Source: Methylococcales bacterium
GTDB taxonomy: Bacteria; Pseudomonadota; Gammaproteobacteria; Methylococcales; Methylomonadaceae
Assembly (NCBI GenBank): GCA_028715725.1
Contig: JAQURG010000007.1
Location: 42,413 to 106,412 of the forward strand
Reading direction: 5' to 3'
Length of the DNA: 64,000 nucleotides
This document shows, in pieces, positions 35,479 to 44,984 of this stretch; within the stretch, counting starts at the first letter, position 1, and each line of letters opens with the position of its first letter. Below the pieces are notes generated by a model that ran no database searches, had not been told where the DNA came from, and worked only from the letters and a program-made list of their open reading frames with translations. The position numbers and the translations under genes are program-made.

Positions 35479-37434
35479 TTAAATTTCAGTTAACCAATAG
35501 AATTGATAAGCCTGCAAGACGAGCCGTCGGTCATACTGGGTCGGACTCCTGCCGCTGTATAAATCGATGAAATGGGCGTAAAGGGTAATACCTTTGCCGC
35601 TGATGACCTCCAGATCGAGATACTGGGGGTTAGCATCGAAATTGGCGACCACCAAGACGCGCTCCGACGGACGCAAATGATTGAAACGGATAAAACAGAG
35701 CAAGTGCTCATTATTAACGTCCAGCAATTCGCGGTTATTAAAGTCGGCAAATGCAGATGTTTCCTTGCGGATGGCGATCATTTTTTTTAAGGCATTGAAT
35801 AAGTTGTATTCCACCGTGCCCTGTTTTTTCCTGAGCTCGGCTCGCTCCCAGTTGATTTTAGGCCGGTGTATCCAACGGTTATCGTTGCTTTTACCGGGGT
35901 CATCGTGATAAACGTAATCGTTGAGAACGCAGAGGGCATCGCCATTGTAGAGCAGCGGAATACCGCCGAAAGACAAAATCAGACTGTGCAGTAATAAGAC
36001 TTTATCGATGGCGGATGAAATCAGTGCCGCATCGCCGCTTTCCAGAGAGGACTCCAGTCCCGCCAGGGAAGCCAGCGAGCCGCAAATACGGGCATCTCCT
36101 GTTTTTTCGTCTCGCATAAATACCATGCCTCTGGCCGGAGATTCTGCGAATTGACCGCTGAAATAGTCAACCAGAAATTTTCGATGCGCGGTGGGTTCGT
36201 AACCTGCTGCACGAATATCGTTATCATCGAAGCCGAAGCCGATGTCGTCGTGGCAGCGCACATAGTTGAGCCAGGTTGCTCTTTCCAGTTTGGCGGGCAG
36301 ACTCTTTATTCCCTGATAAAGTAACTTGGCATTTTTAGTGGCGATGCTGTCCCATAATAAGGCCATTAAAGTGGCGTTATAAGCGATTTCGCATTCCTTG
36401 GCGATAATTGCATCTTCGCCGAAATATTTGATGACTTCAACCGGCGCGACAATCGCCTCGGCGATAAACAACACGCCTGGCGCGGTCACCTGACAGCAGT
36501 CTTTCATCAACTGGAGAATCAGATGCGCATTGCGTTCGTTCTGGCAGGAAGTCCCTATTTTTTTCCAAAGAAAAGCGACCGCGTCAAGGCGTAATACATC
36601 GACGCCCTGATTCGCCCAAAACAGAATGATGTCAAGCATTTCGATGAAAACTTCAGGATTGCTGTAATTTAAATCCCACTGGTAATCGTGGAAGACGGTC
36701 ATTACCCATTTTTGCATGTCTGCATTCCAAGTGAAATTACCCGGATCGGTTTCGGGGAAAATATCAGGCATGCTCTGTTCGAACATATCGGGAATTTCCC
36801 GATTATCGAATATAAAGTAGTAATTCTGGTAGCGGCGCTCTCCTATGACTGCTTTTTTGGCCCATTCATGCTCATCGGAAGTATGATTGAGGACGATGTC
36901 CAGGACCAGCAGGATATCGCGTTTTCTGAACTCCGCGGCAACCTGTCTTAAATCATTCATGTCCCCAAGTCTATCATCGATTTGGCGGAAATCGCTGATC
37001 GCATAGCCGCCGTCGCTTTTACCTGTGGGGCACATCAAAATCGGCATAATATGCACCATATTGATGCCCAGTTCCTGGAAATAGGGCGTTTTGTTGGCCA
37101 AATCAGCCAGGTTTTCCGCAAAACCATTGGTATAAAGCGCCAAACCGACCCATTTTTGCGACAAAAACCAATTATGATCCAGCTCGCGCTGGATATCGAT
37201 GCGCTCCAGCTCTATGGAACGGTTGATATAGCCTTTGGCCATTGTTTCCACCAGGCGCAGCATTTGCGGTTTAAAATCGTCGCGGTGTCCGTAGAGGGTG
37301 GAAAATAACGAATAAATGGCGTAAAAATTAGCGCCCAAGCGGGTATAAAAATGCCGTAAATCCTGTCTTCTGATTTCCGGTTTTAGATCATCCAGAATGG
37401 CATTCAACAGAGAATGGGAAACTTGTTCGTACAT
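35479..37434 (-). CDS. ams: Amylosucrase (GH13)
   Basis: Transfers glucose from sucrose to alpha-1,4-glucan, releasing fructose, and so feeds sucrose carbon into glycogen. It is 651 residues, close to the Neisseria enzyme. The catalytic residues are Asp284 (VLRLDAVAFLWKK), Glu326 (LFIAEAIV) and the His395-Asp-Asp397 group (RCHDDIGFGF). The helical N-terminal domain and the (beta/alpha)8 barrel with DIVLNHTSDEHEWA are clear. It is the last gene of the sucrose cluster, 98 bp after fruK; the released fructose would be phosphorylated by FruK. Confidence 0.96.
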   Translation of the reverse strand: MYEQVSHSLLNAILDDLKPEIRRQDLRHFYTRLGANFYAIYSLFSTLYGHRDDFKPQMLRLVETMAKGYINRSIELERIDIQRELDHNWFLSQKWVGLALYTNGFAENLADLANKTPYFQELGINMVHIMPILMCPTGKSDGGYAISDFRQIDDRLGDMNDLRQVAAEFRKRDILLVLDIVLNHTSDEHEWAKKAVIGERRYQNYYFIFDNREIPDMFEQSMPDIFPETDPGNFTWNADMQKWVMTVFHDYQWDLNYSNPEVFIEMLDIILFWANQGVDVLRLDAVAFLWKKIGTSCQNERNAHLILQLMKDCCQVTAPGVLFIAEAIVAPVEVIKYFGEDAIIAKECEIAYNATLMALLWDSIATKNAKLLYQGIKSLPAKLERATWLNYVRCHDDIGFGFDDNDIRAAGYEPTAHRKFLVDYFSGQFAESPARGMVFMRDEKTGDARICGSLASLAGLESSLESGDAALISSAIDKVLLLHSLILSFGGIPLLYNGDALCVLNDYVYHDDPGKSNDNRWIHRPKINWERAELRKKQGTVEYNLFNALKKMIAIRKETSAFADFNNRELLDVNNEHLLCFIRFNHLRPSERVLVVANFDANPQYLDLEVISGKGITLYAHFIDLYSGRSPTQYDRRLVLQAYQFYWLTEI

Positions 37435-37532
37435 CGTATTATCCTGATGGTTGAGGAAGGACGCCGACTCTTTAGCCGCGGCACAGTATGGATTTAAGCT
37501 TGCCGTTCATGGGCAGCATATGAAGCGAGCGG

Positions 37533-38417
37533 TCATCGCCATAAATCGCTAAATTCGCGATAAAACTCCTTATCCACAACTGTGGCGCCGCGTCTGCCGA
37601 CCATTGCGGATGCAAAGGCTTGAGCCTGTTCCAGAGTTACTTCCAAAGACCATTTTTTGTTCAATCCCAGCAGCAACAACGCGGCGAAAGCATCGCCCGC
37701 GCCCACTGTATCGACTACCGTAGTGCTTGCAGGCGGTTCGATGGCAACGAAATGTTTCCGGTTATCGCAAGCGACAGCGCCTTTTTCGCCACGGGTTACC
37801 ACCAATGTCTCCAGATTGAACTGCGCGCAAAACGATTGCATGGCGGTTTCCAGATCAGCATCTCCAGGGCATAATTCGGCCAGCTCGGCTTCATTGAGTT
37901 TAACCCAGTCGGCATCGTGCAGCAACGGCAGCAATGTTTCAGGTTGCCACCAGGGCGGGCGCAAATTGACATCAACAAAAATTTTGCCTTGATGCCGGGC
38001 TTTAGCTATTTGCAGCGCTTCGCGCGCAACCGGGTTTCTGACCGCCAGTGAGCCATGATACAAAATGCCGCCGGTGTTTTTTTCCTCGAGTACTTTCCCG
38101 TCGATAAAATCGTAAGCGCAACCGTCGACGATTTCATAATGCGGTTCGCCGCCCCGGATCAGCACCCGGACGCTGCCGGTAGGATGCTCGCAGTCTGTCT
38201 GTAAAGCTTCCCGGCTCATGCCCCAGCAATCCATTAATGCGACGATTTCATGTCCTGAAGGATCGTCGCCTATTCGGCTGATGAAACGGGGCGCTAGCCC
38301 GAATGCCTGTAAATGCCAGGCAACATTAAATGGAGCGCCTCCCAGGATGCGGCTGCCGTCGGGAAAATGGTCGAACAGCACTTCGCCGAAAATATGGATA
38401 AGGGGTTTATTGCTCAT
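37533..38417 (-). CDS. fruK: PfkB-family fructokinase
   Basis: Phosphorylates fructose to fructose 6-phosphate. It is 294 residues of the ribokinase fold. The N-terminal GGAPFNVAWHLQAFG substrate loop and the C-terminal signature DTVGAGDAFAALLLLG, with the catalytic Asp in GAGD, are present. It overlaps the spp gene by 11 bp. Being next to amylosucrase, it recycles the fructose that enzyme releases, which can be used again for sucrose synthesis. Confidence 0.93.
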   Translation of the reverse strand: MSNKPLIHIFGEVLFDHFPDGSRILGGAPFNVAWHLQAFGLAPRFISRIGDDPSGHEIVALMDCWGMSREALQTDCEHPTGSVRVLIRGGEPHYEIVDGCAYDFIDGKVLEEKNTGGILYHGSLAVRNPVAREALQIAKARHQGKIFVDVNLRPPWWQPETLLPLLHDADWVKLNEAELAELCPGDADLETAMQSFCAQFNLETLVVTRGEKGAVACDNRKHFVAIEPPASTTVVDTVGAGDAFAALLLLGLNKKWSLEVTLEQAQAFASAMVGRRGATVVDKEFYREFSDLWR

Positions 38418-39261
38418 TGTCTTCTTCCATCCAAAGCCGGGTATCAGGGTGAAAGTGGGCGATACCTTCGATAATACCCGCGCTGTAATTACCGTTCATG
38501 CCCAGGAAACCGCCTTGAGCCAGATACAATGCCGATATTGTTCCCTGCTGCAGGCTTTGGGTTTTGGCTTGCTCGACGGTTTCATGGCTGGCGTTGGCGA
38601 CCAGGACGGATTGAATCGCGCTGGCAAGCACGGGCAAATCATTGCCGCTATCGCCGGCGAAAACAGTATTGGTGTAATTAAAGTCCTGAGATCGCATTAA
38701 AAATTCCACGGCATGTAGTTTAGTGGCGCGTGCGGGCAACACATCAAGTAGGCCTGTCGATTCTGCTTCGTCAATACTATAGATAAGGCTGGCCGCCACC
38801 TTTAATGCTTCAAGACGCCGCAATATTTCTCGTTGCAGGGCGTCGATGTCTTTCTGCAACGGCACATAATAGCTGAGTTTGTAGCGGTTTTGTTTGCTTT
38901 CTTCCTGTAATTGCAAAGAAGGCAAATCCGTAAACAAAGGACGTAAATCATTCGACGTCAATCCTCTCCAATCGGTCGCAATATCCTGTTCCCATTCGGA
39001 CAGAGGCAGCCATTCCTCGGCATTTACCTGATAAATAGTCGTGCCGACATCGCCGATAACCCAATCGGGCAACGGCAACTGGTATTCCCGGATAGCCTCT
39101 TCGACCAATTCGCGATGCCGGCCGCTGACATAAGCCAGCGTCACCTCCGGGCGCGAAACCAGACGGAAAAAATATTTTCTCACTCCCTGAGATTCGGGTT
39201 GTCTGCCGTTCGGCAACAGTGTGCAGTCTAGATCGGTGCAAATCAGGATAGGCTTCGGCAT
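38407..39261 (-). CDS. spp: Sucrose-phosphate phosphatase (HAD-IIB)
   Basis: Dephosphorylates sucrose 6-phosphate to sucrose. It is 284 residues. HAD motif I is ICTDLDCTLLPNG with both aspartates, and motif III/IV is TVFAGDSGNDLPVLA. Cap residues such as the YVSGRHRELVEEAI stretch fit the SPP family. It lies 15 bp after sps and overlaps fruK, forming one operon. Confidence 0.94.
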   Translation of the reverse strand: MPKPILICTDLDCTLLPNGRQPESQGVRKYFFRLVSRPEVTLAYVSGRHRELVEEAIREYQLPLPDWVIGDVGTTIYQVNAEEWLPLSEWEQDIATDWRGLTSNDLRPLFTDLPSLQLQEESKQNRYKLSYYVPLQKDIDALQREILRRLEALKVAASLIYSIDEAESTGLLDVLPARATKLHAVEFLMRSQDFNYTNTVFAGDSGNDLPVLASAIQSVLVANASHETVEQAKTQSLQQGTISALYLAQGGFLGMNGNYSAGIIEGIAHFHPDTRLWMEEDNEQ

Positions 39262-39276
39262 GGACTGTACGCTTCG

Positions 39277-41421
39277 CTACAGATTGAGAAAATTATAGTG
39301 TTCAATAGCTTCCAATATACCCCAGGCATGCGGCTGTTCGGCAAAATAGACTTGTTGCGTATCGCCAAGCACCGATAATTCTTGGCAGTGGCGATTGGCG
39401 ACGACAACGCCAAGCGTATTGCCGCGCAGCATATCTTCGTCGCATCCGGAACCTCCCGTGACCAAAATGCGTTCCAGGGGAATGTTCCATTGATTGGCAA
39501 TATAACGTAAGGCGTGGCCTTTGGAAGCCCTGGCCGGGACAATATCGAAAAATTGCCCGAACGAGAATATCGGATTAGCCGACAATTCTTGCTGACGCAG
39601 TAGAGTCATGACTTCTTCCATCGGCGGTGCAGTATTGCTATCATAATGATAAGAAATTTTAAACCGGCTCTGCTCGCTTTTGGCTTGAGGCCTCAAGCCC
39701 GGCAGCTCGCCGATAATGCGGCGCAGCGCGTGCGGCGTCCATAAATGATCGATATGATAAGTCCAGGCGATGTCGGCTATCAGTTGCGGGGCGTAATATA
39801 TTTCAGTGCCGAGACTGGTAATTAAAATATCCGGCATGGGAATGCGGTATTTTTTTAAAACTGTCAGTGCTGAATCCAGCCGTTGCCCAGTCGCGATGCC
39901 GAATAGAAGTTTTTTACGTTTTTTACGAATAAATTGTACGAATTGCTCCAGTCCTTCGGCATCGCCAAGCAGGGTATGATCGATAGAAGTAAAAATGGCG
40001 TGCTTCCTGTATTGGCCGGGTTTGGCGACTGGCGGAGTTTTCGGGAGATGCTCTGCGTGAAGAGGCAAGCTCTCAATTTTTCGCAAATAGGCTTGTGCGT
40101 GGGCCTCCCAGGAATAATACCGGGCAACATTTTGTAATCCATTAGCGGAAAACTCCTGCCAAAGTTCCGGATTTTCGAGGATAGCTAACAAGGCCTCTGC
40201 AATCGCCGGTTTATCCAGCGGGTCGACCAGCAAACCGTTATGGCAATTACCGATGATATCCACCGGACCGCCGTTTTCGGTAGCGACCAGCGGCAGACCG
40301 CTGGCCGCCGCTTCCAGCAAAGTCAAACCAAATGGTTCGGTCAGTGCCGGATTAATGAAAACGCCTCGGGACATCGCCGCAAGGCGATAAATGCCGGCTA
40401 CTTCTTCTGATGAATGATGTTTCGGCAATGCGACCCGGCCATAAAGATCATAATAATCGCTAACCAGCAGCAACTCGGTCAAAACGCCTTGCGGGCCATC
40501 GCTCATCTCTCTGATATCATCACGATTGCCGGCGATGATCACCAGATTAGCCAACTCTTGCAAACGCGGTGATTCTCCGTAAGCTTCCATAAGTCCCACG
40601 ATATTCTTCCGTTCGTCGGCCCTGGATAGCGCCAATATCATCGGTTTATCAGGTTCATGCAGAAACTTCTCAAGGATCTTTGCAAAGGCAACAGCTTCGC
40701 CCGTAGAGGCCGGCGGATGAAACATTTCAAGATTGGTTCCCGGTGGCACGATTGCCATCTTGTCCGGCGTGTAGCAATCGTAGAGCTCGTATTGCTCTTC
40801 AATTTCATTGCGGGTACTGGTAACAACCACATCGGCATTGTTCAGCGTGTCTTCTTCGGCGTCTATGCGGCGTGATATATGATAGCGTCGCTCGATATCC
40901 TCCATCGGCAATCCCATGGCCAACAGCCTGCGACGTTTATCGCGCCCCAGTGAATGGCCGGTATGGACCAACGGCAAGCCCGTTCTATGTGACAGGCGCA
41001 CGCCCACATAGCCGGCGTCGGCATAATGACTGTGCAGGATATCCGGCAAGAGCGGTTGACTATGCAGCCAAGTCAGTAAATTATCGGCGAAACTATCCAG
41101 ATGGTCCCATAGTTCCTCTTTGCGAATATATCCTTCCGGGCCCGCTTCGACGCGGACTATTTGTGCATTTTCTGCCAGCGATTCCACCGGCTCAGCGTAA
41201 TCGTTGTCGACTTCGCTGTCAATAATCCGGCGAGTTACCAAATCCACGCGTGCGACATTCGGCTGTTTTGCCAGGGCTTTAGCCAGTTCAACCACATATT
41301 TGGTTTGGCCGCCGGTATCCGCATCGCGCCCCAATTCCAGATTATGTCCACGGATCAGGCCATGGATGCTGATCAAGACTATATACAACGGCTCGGCTTC
41401 AGTATTTTCCATCATAATCAT
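39277..41421 (-). CDS. sps: Sucrose-phosphate synthase with C-terminal phosphatase-like domain
   Basis: Joins UDP-glucose and fructose 6-phosphate into sucrose 6-phosphate. It is 714 residues. Residues 1 to about 460 are a GT4 glycosyltransferase: HGLIRGHNLELGRDADTGGQ binds the sugar, and NPALTEPFGLTLLEAAASG holds the nucleotide-binding E-x7-E. Residues about 475-714 are a HAD-fold domain like SPP, but motif I reads FTSIDHTLLG, with Ser where the nucleophilic Asp should be. So this domain is probably inactive as a phosphatase and regulatory or structural, as in plant SPS. First gene of sps-spp-fruK-ams; sucrose here is likely an osmolyte or carbon store. Confidence 0.95.
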   Translation of the reverse strand: MIMMENTEAEPLYIVLISIHGLIRGHNLELGRDADTGGQTKYVVELAKALAKQPNVARVDLVTRRIIDSEVDNDYAEPVESLAENAQIVRVEAGPEGYIRKEELWDHLDSFADNLLTWLHSQPLLPDILHSHYADAGYVGVRLSHRTGLPLVHTGHSLGRDKRRRLLAMGLPMEDIERRYHISRRIDAEEDTLNNADVVVTSTRNEIEEQYELYDCYTPDKMAIVPPGTNLEMFHPPASTGEAVAFAKILEKFLHEPDKPMILALSRADERKNIVGLMEAYGESPRLQELANLVIIAGNRDDIREMSDGPQGVLTELLLVSDYYDLYGRVALPKHHSSEEVAGIYRLAAMSRGVFINPALTEPFGLTLLEAAASGLPLVATENGGPVDIIGNCHNGLLVDPLDKPAIAEALLAILENPELWQEFSANGLQNVARYYSWEAHAQAYLRKIESLPLHAEHLPKTPPVAKPGQYRKHAIFTSIDHTLLGDAEGLEQFVQFIRKKRKKLLFGIATGQRLDSALTVLKKYRIPMPDILITSLGTEIYYAPQLIADIAWTYHIDHLWTPHALRRIIGELPGLRPQAKSEQSRFKISYHYDSNTAPPMEEVMTLLRQQELSANPIFSFGQFFDIVPARASKGHALRYIANQWNIPLERILVTGGSGCDEDMLRGNTLGVVVANRHCQELSVLGDTQQVYFAEQPHAWGILEAIEHYNFLNL

Positions 41422-41800
41422 TGTTGTCTATCCTCAATTACCGGTGGCTTTACAATATCCATCAATGAATATACGGAGCGCTCAAGACAAACACTCCAGC
41501 TATTCAAGCCGGGTTCCCGATAAGAAATTCTCCAGCTTTAATTCTCCAATGCCAGCCCATTGCTACGGCGATAACCATCGGTAGCGGTTCGCGTTGCAAA
41601 GGTGGAAAATAAAAACACTTGTTAACTATAACACTCGGTAGCTTTATGTTTCCTTAAGGTGCAGTTCTTATGCAAGGCTTCCAAGCAGCAGACACTAAGC
41701 GTATTGGATTAGCCATTGTCATTAACTCATAAAAGGCCATGAATTTGCCGCAAACAGGCTTGGTTTCCATGGGTTCGAGGTCTCATAGCTAACCAGAATG
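41422..41800. other. Gap upstream of sps
   Basis: No gene is seen. The region should contain the sps promoter on the minus strand; the best -10 is TATAGT within the complement of about 41620-41630, without a convincing -35. No operator or repeat is obvious. Confidence 0.4.
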
Positions 41801-41971
41801 CTATTTCATCAATTTGAAAAAGCTTTTTGGAGCCCCGCATATCGGGCAGGACCAGTCGTCGGGAATATCTTCCCATCGGGTTCCCGGTGCAATACCACTA
41901 TCAATGTCTCCTATTGCTTCATCATAAATATGCTCGCATTCCAGGCAGTGGTATCTTTTAAAATCTGACAT
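41801..41971 (-). CDS. Rubredoxin
   Basis: A 56-residue one-iron electron carrier. It starts MSDFKRYHCLECEHIYDEAI and ends DWSCPICGAPKSFFKLMK. The four iron ligands are Cys9, Cys12, Cys42 and Cys45 in two CxxC knuckles; W33 (TRWEDIPDDW) and the GIAPGT turn are standard. Electron partner unknown; rubredoxins serve oxygen reduction, superoxide defence or alkane and hydrocarbon oxygenases. It is 33 bp upstream of the Gfo/Idh/MocA gene's stop on the same strand, transcribed after it. Confidence 0.95.
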   Translation of the reverse strand: MSDFKRYHCLECEHIYDEAIGDIDSGIAPGTRWEDIPDDWSCPICGAPKSFFKLMK

Positions 41972-42004
41972 TGGTAAACTCCATAAAAACGATTAAAAAT
42001 CTTA

Positions 42005-43018
42005 CTATCCCGGCTTTACGCGTTGACCGGTCGCTGCTGACTGTAAGGCGGCAACGATAACCTGGCAGTTTGCTTTCGCATCATCCAGAGACAGTGCGGG
42101 CGTCTTGCCGTTTAAGACGCAATCACTAAAATGTTCGATCTCCAGCCGGAAGTGGTCGTCCGCCGGCAAACGCTCTTCACATAGCCGTCCGTCTTCAGTC
42201 CACCAGGAAATTACTGGAATATCGCCGGGCAGTTGCCACACGGCATGACAGGTAATGCCGCCTTTAGTGCCTGTAATTTCGTATTCACAGCGCCTTGCCC
42301 GCTCAAAGCTGAAATCGAAATGTGCAAATTTGCCTTCACCGAAATCAATAATGCCGCTGGTCGCAACGTCAGCGCCGCTCTCGACATATCGGGACAAAGC
42401 CGTTACAGCGACAGGCGCCTGGTCGAAAAACATTCGTGCTGAATGAATGGCATAACAACCGATATCCCACATGGCGCCGCCGCCGCGTTCGACACTTTCG
42501 GCAAGACGATAAATCCGCGCCGGACGCATCATGAAAGAATAGCTGGCGCGCACTGAACGTATATCACCGATTGTTCCGAGACGAATCAATTCCTTTACGC
42601 GCGCGTGCTGAGGGTGAAAGCGATACATAAAACCTTCCATAACCGTTACTTTATGCTGACTCGCGGCGGCTTTAATAGCATCGATATCAGCGGCAGTCAA
42701 TGCCATCGGTTTTTCGCACAGCACATGTTTGCCGTGTTCAATGGCGCGAATCGTCCATTCGGCATGTTCATGATTGGCAAGAGGCAGGTACACGGCTTCA
42801 ACTTCAGCATTGTCCAGCAAGGCGTCCAGATTGTCATAGGTTTGGACATGCTGCTGATGCGGAGCGTATTGCGCCAGCGTTTGAGCGGCAGCTCCGGGGC
42901 GACGGCTGGCAATGGCAACCAGGTTTGCGTTCGACGCTTCGACAATAGCAGGCAACAAACGCTCATTGACACGCGCCGCGCCTAAAATGCCCCAGCGTAA
43001 TTTCGATTTGTTAGTCAT
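42005..43018 (-). CDS. Gfo/Idh/MocA family NAD(P)-dependent oxidoreductase
   Basis: A 337-residue dehydrogenase of sugars or inositol-like substrates. From the ATG at 43018 it starts MTNKSKLRWGILGAARVNER with the Rossmann loop GILGAARV. The family EKP motif is HVLCEKPMALT, with Lys as a catalytic residue, and MWDIGCYAIHSARMFF holds the D-x3-H/Y active-site region. Substrate cannot be assigned. Upstream codons to 43027 are unlikely to be used. It may share a transcript with the rubredoxin gene. Confidence 0.9.
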   Translation of the reverse strand: MTNKSKLRWGILGAARVNERLLPAIVEASNANLVAIASRRPGAAAQTLAQYAPHQQHVQTYDNLDALLDNAEVEAVYLPLANHEHAEWTIRAIEHGKHVLCEKPMALTAADIDAIKAAASQHKVTVMEGFMYRFHPQHARVKELIRLGTIGDIRSVRASYSFMMRPARIYRLAESVERGGGAMWDIGCYAIHSARMFFDQAPVAVTALSRYVESGADVATSGIIDFGEGKFAHFDFSFERARRCEYEITGTKGGITCHAVWQLPGDIPVISWWTEDGRLCEERLPADDHFRLEIEHFSDCVLNGKTPALSLDDAKANCQVIVAALQSAATGQRVKPG

Positions 43019-43364
43019 AAGTATCAATCCATTTAATTAAACCGGAATAGATGCGAGCGATTATAATCGCCTCTGGATGGAGTTTGTTTGTGCTTGCCGC
43101 AGAAACTACCGGCCTCGATTATAGCAGGCATTTCATTTTTGCCGTATTTGACTGATGTCTGATTTGTCCAGTTCAAGCGGAACGGTGCTGAGGTCCGGTT
43201 TGATCTTCATATCTTTTGATCCTGCTATTCAACTTAAAATCACAGGAGTCTGTATTCCAATATAACGGCTAATATGACGGCATCATCAATAATCTGACTT
43301 TTGACCTCTTCGCGGATCAAATTGACGGCTTCAATAAATATGGGGTTACTAATTTATTATCACA
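43019..43364. other. Gap with a 14 bp palindrome and a short coding relic
   Basis: GCGATTATAATCGC at 43057-43070 is a perfect palindrome just upstream of the oxidoreductase start and could be an operator or -10 region. On the minus strand 43240-43356 reads NPIFIEAVNLIREEVKSQ, then IIDDAVILAVILEYRLL and a stop, with no start codon. It looks like the end of a lost gene; I cannot name it. Confidence 0.35.
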
Positions 43365-43390
43365 GGTATTAATCATCCATGATTAATACC
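43365..43390 (-). terminator. Perfect 12 bp-stem hairpin downstream of hsp20
   Basis: GGTATTAATCAT, loop of two bases, ATGATTAATACC, about 30 bp after the Hsp20 stop in its direction of transcription. There is no clear T-run on that side, so it may act as an RNA-stabilising or processing hairpin rather than a classic terminator. Confidence 0.5.
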
Positions 43391-43419
43391 GTATGAAAAC
43401 AAGCCACAGGCATGTAGAA

Positions 43420-43899
43420 CTAATGGATCTCGATGGTTTTGCGTTTACTCTTTTCTGTTTTTGGAAGAGTCACCGTCAATATTCCGTCTTTGAAAGAGGC
43501 TTTTGCATTTTCACTGTCGACATTATCAGGCAATGACACGGAGCGCTGAAATTCACCGCAGGTAATCTCGCGGCGATAATATTTCCCTTCTTCCTTTTTT
43601 TCTTCCTTGCTGGTGGTATGAATGGTCAGGGTCTGATTGTTAATCGATACATCCAGATCTTCTTTTTTAATGCCGGGCAGGGCAGCGTGAACCTCTATTT
43701 CATTATCATGATCAATAATGTCGACTTTGGGAAATCCTCCTTCCAGTCCGGTTGAAAAACTCCGTTCAAGTAGCCTAGGCCATCTGCGTGAGAGAAAATC
43801 ATCAAAGAAGTTATCAAATTCATCAAATGAAAAAACACCCCCGGATGATTGGCGCGGCATGACTTCTGTATTTTTTGTTTTTTCTTCGCTTTTGTTCAT
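43420..43899 (-). CDS. Hsp20/alpha-crystallin family small heat shock protein
   Basis: ATP-independent holdase of 159 residues. The N-terminal part has FDEFDNFFDDFLSRRWP. The alpha-crystallin domain runs from about residue 52 (FPKVDIIDHDNEIEVHAALP) through GIKKEDLDVSI to the A-x-x-x-n-GvL motif, here ASFKDGILTVTLPK. A strong RBS, AGGAGAGG, precedes the ATG. It is the first of a run of stress genes on this strand. Confidence 0.95.
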   Translation of the reverse strand: MNKSEEKTKNTEVMPRQSSGGVFSFDEFDNFFDDFLSRRWPRLLERSFSTGLEGGFPKVDIIDHDNEIEVHAALPGIKKEDLDVSINNQTLTIHTTSKEEKKEEGKYYRREITCGEFQRSVSLPDNVDSENAKASFKDGILTVTLPKTEKSKRKTIEIH

Positions 43900-43983
43900 A
43901 ATCCTCTCCTGTTCAAGTAAAAATCATAAACTCAACTTCATAACATACCTGTTGACAGAAGTGCATTAGCTGTTTTTTTGCCG

Positions 43984-44175
43984 TTACAACATAAATTCGC
44001 GTTCCGCTTCAAGCCAGTCTTCAACTTCATGACCCTGCTCGAAGCCTCTGCATTCAGCTTTGTGATAAGCAATTTCGGCAATTCTGGCATCACGATCTGG
44101 AAGACATATAGTAGTGGCGACGGCTTCAGTATCCGGACTTATCGTTTTTTTCATTTTTCTGATCGTTGCACTCAT
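43984..44175 (-). CDS. DUF2934 domain protein
   Basis: A 63-residue protein starting at the ATG at 44175. The C-terminal part, ARIAEIAYHKAECRGF then HEVEDWLEAERE, matches DUF2934, a short helical motif found in small proteins and often next to Hsp20 genes. The function is unknown. It lies upstream of hsp20 on the same strand, 84 bp away, and may be part of the same stress response. Confidence 0.8.
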   Translation of the reverse strand: MSATIRKMKKTISPDTEAVATTICLPDRDARIAEIAYHKAECRGFEQGHEVEDWLEAEREFML

Positions 44176-44666
44176 GTTAAACACCTTTATGGATTAAGTT
44201 TGATGTCATTCAAGTAGAGCTGGCTAGAAACCAGGCCGGGTTATTAAACTATTTTCCCTTCCCAAAAAACAATTAGTATAAATACTTATTCATATAATCA
44301 GCAATGCCCCTTTACGTGAGGCAAGAATTACACTATAAAATTTCCCAAGCCATCATTCATTGGTTGTATAACTACAAAAAATAATTAGCTGATTTGTATA
44401 ATCTAAGGCAAACTCTACCAGAATCTTCAGTTAATAAAGTATAAGCATTGCTGTGTCATTGATTCGTTCTCCTTACAGCCTTCTCTATACCAATTCATGT
44501 ACCTATCCAACTTGAAGTTTTGCTCAAAAAATTAAAGCACTGGAAACCGAGATAATTAAGTCATCCCGCGCAATTTTAAAATATCGAATTAAATGAGCCT
44601 GCATGGGCTGGCCTGACACCGACTAAAGCGCTTACTTTATCCCGGAAGATTAATGGGCCGATTATC
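44176..44666. other. AT-rich gap, no gene seen
   Basis: No open frame with protein character, no tRNA and no strong repeat. It should hold the promoter of the DUF2934 gene on the minus strand. I see no convincing sigma-32 site. Confidence 0.5.
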
Positions 44667-44984
44667 TTAAATATGTCCTGATATTTTCATTTGCGACCGG
44701 AGATATTCGAGTTCTTTCATCAGGTCCAGCGCCAGTGCAATACCGGCCAAATTGACTCCCAAATCACGCTGTAGCCTGAGAGCGGCGCGGACACGCACCA
44801 GGTTCTCTCCTGAAAAACGCCATACCCGTATATTTTCCCCCTGAGGCTCAATAATACTTTCCTCAACAAGGCTGATCACCCAGTCTGCATGGACGCCGCA
44901 AGCACGACATAGCTGCCCGAGCGTCAGACTGTCCTCTTCAATGACCGTCCCGGTATGTACTAATGATAAATCATGTGAGTTCAT
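44667..44984 (-). CDS. cbpM: Chaperone modulator CbpM
   Basis: A 105-residue MerR-like protein that binds the J domain of CbpA and inhibits it. It contains LTLGQLCRACGVHADWVISL, then VWRFSGENLVRVRAALRLQR and DLGVNLAGIALALDLMKEL, the usual CbpM helices. Its start overlaps the cbpA stop by four bases, so it is translationally coupled to its target, as in other gammaproteobacteria. Confidence 0.92.
   Translation of the reverse strand: MNSHDLSLVHTGTVIEEDSLTLGQLCRACGVHADWVISLVEESIIEPQGENIRVWRFSGENLVRVRAALRLQRDLGVNLAGIALALDLMKELEYLRSQMKISGHI

Noticed and set aside
37570..37578. Single DnaA box TTATCCACA
   Set aside because: It lies inside the fruK coding sequence with no partner box; likely chance.
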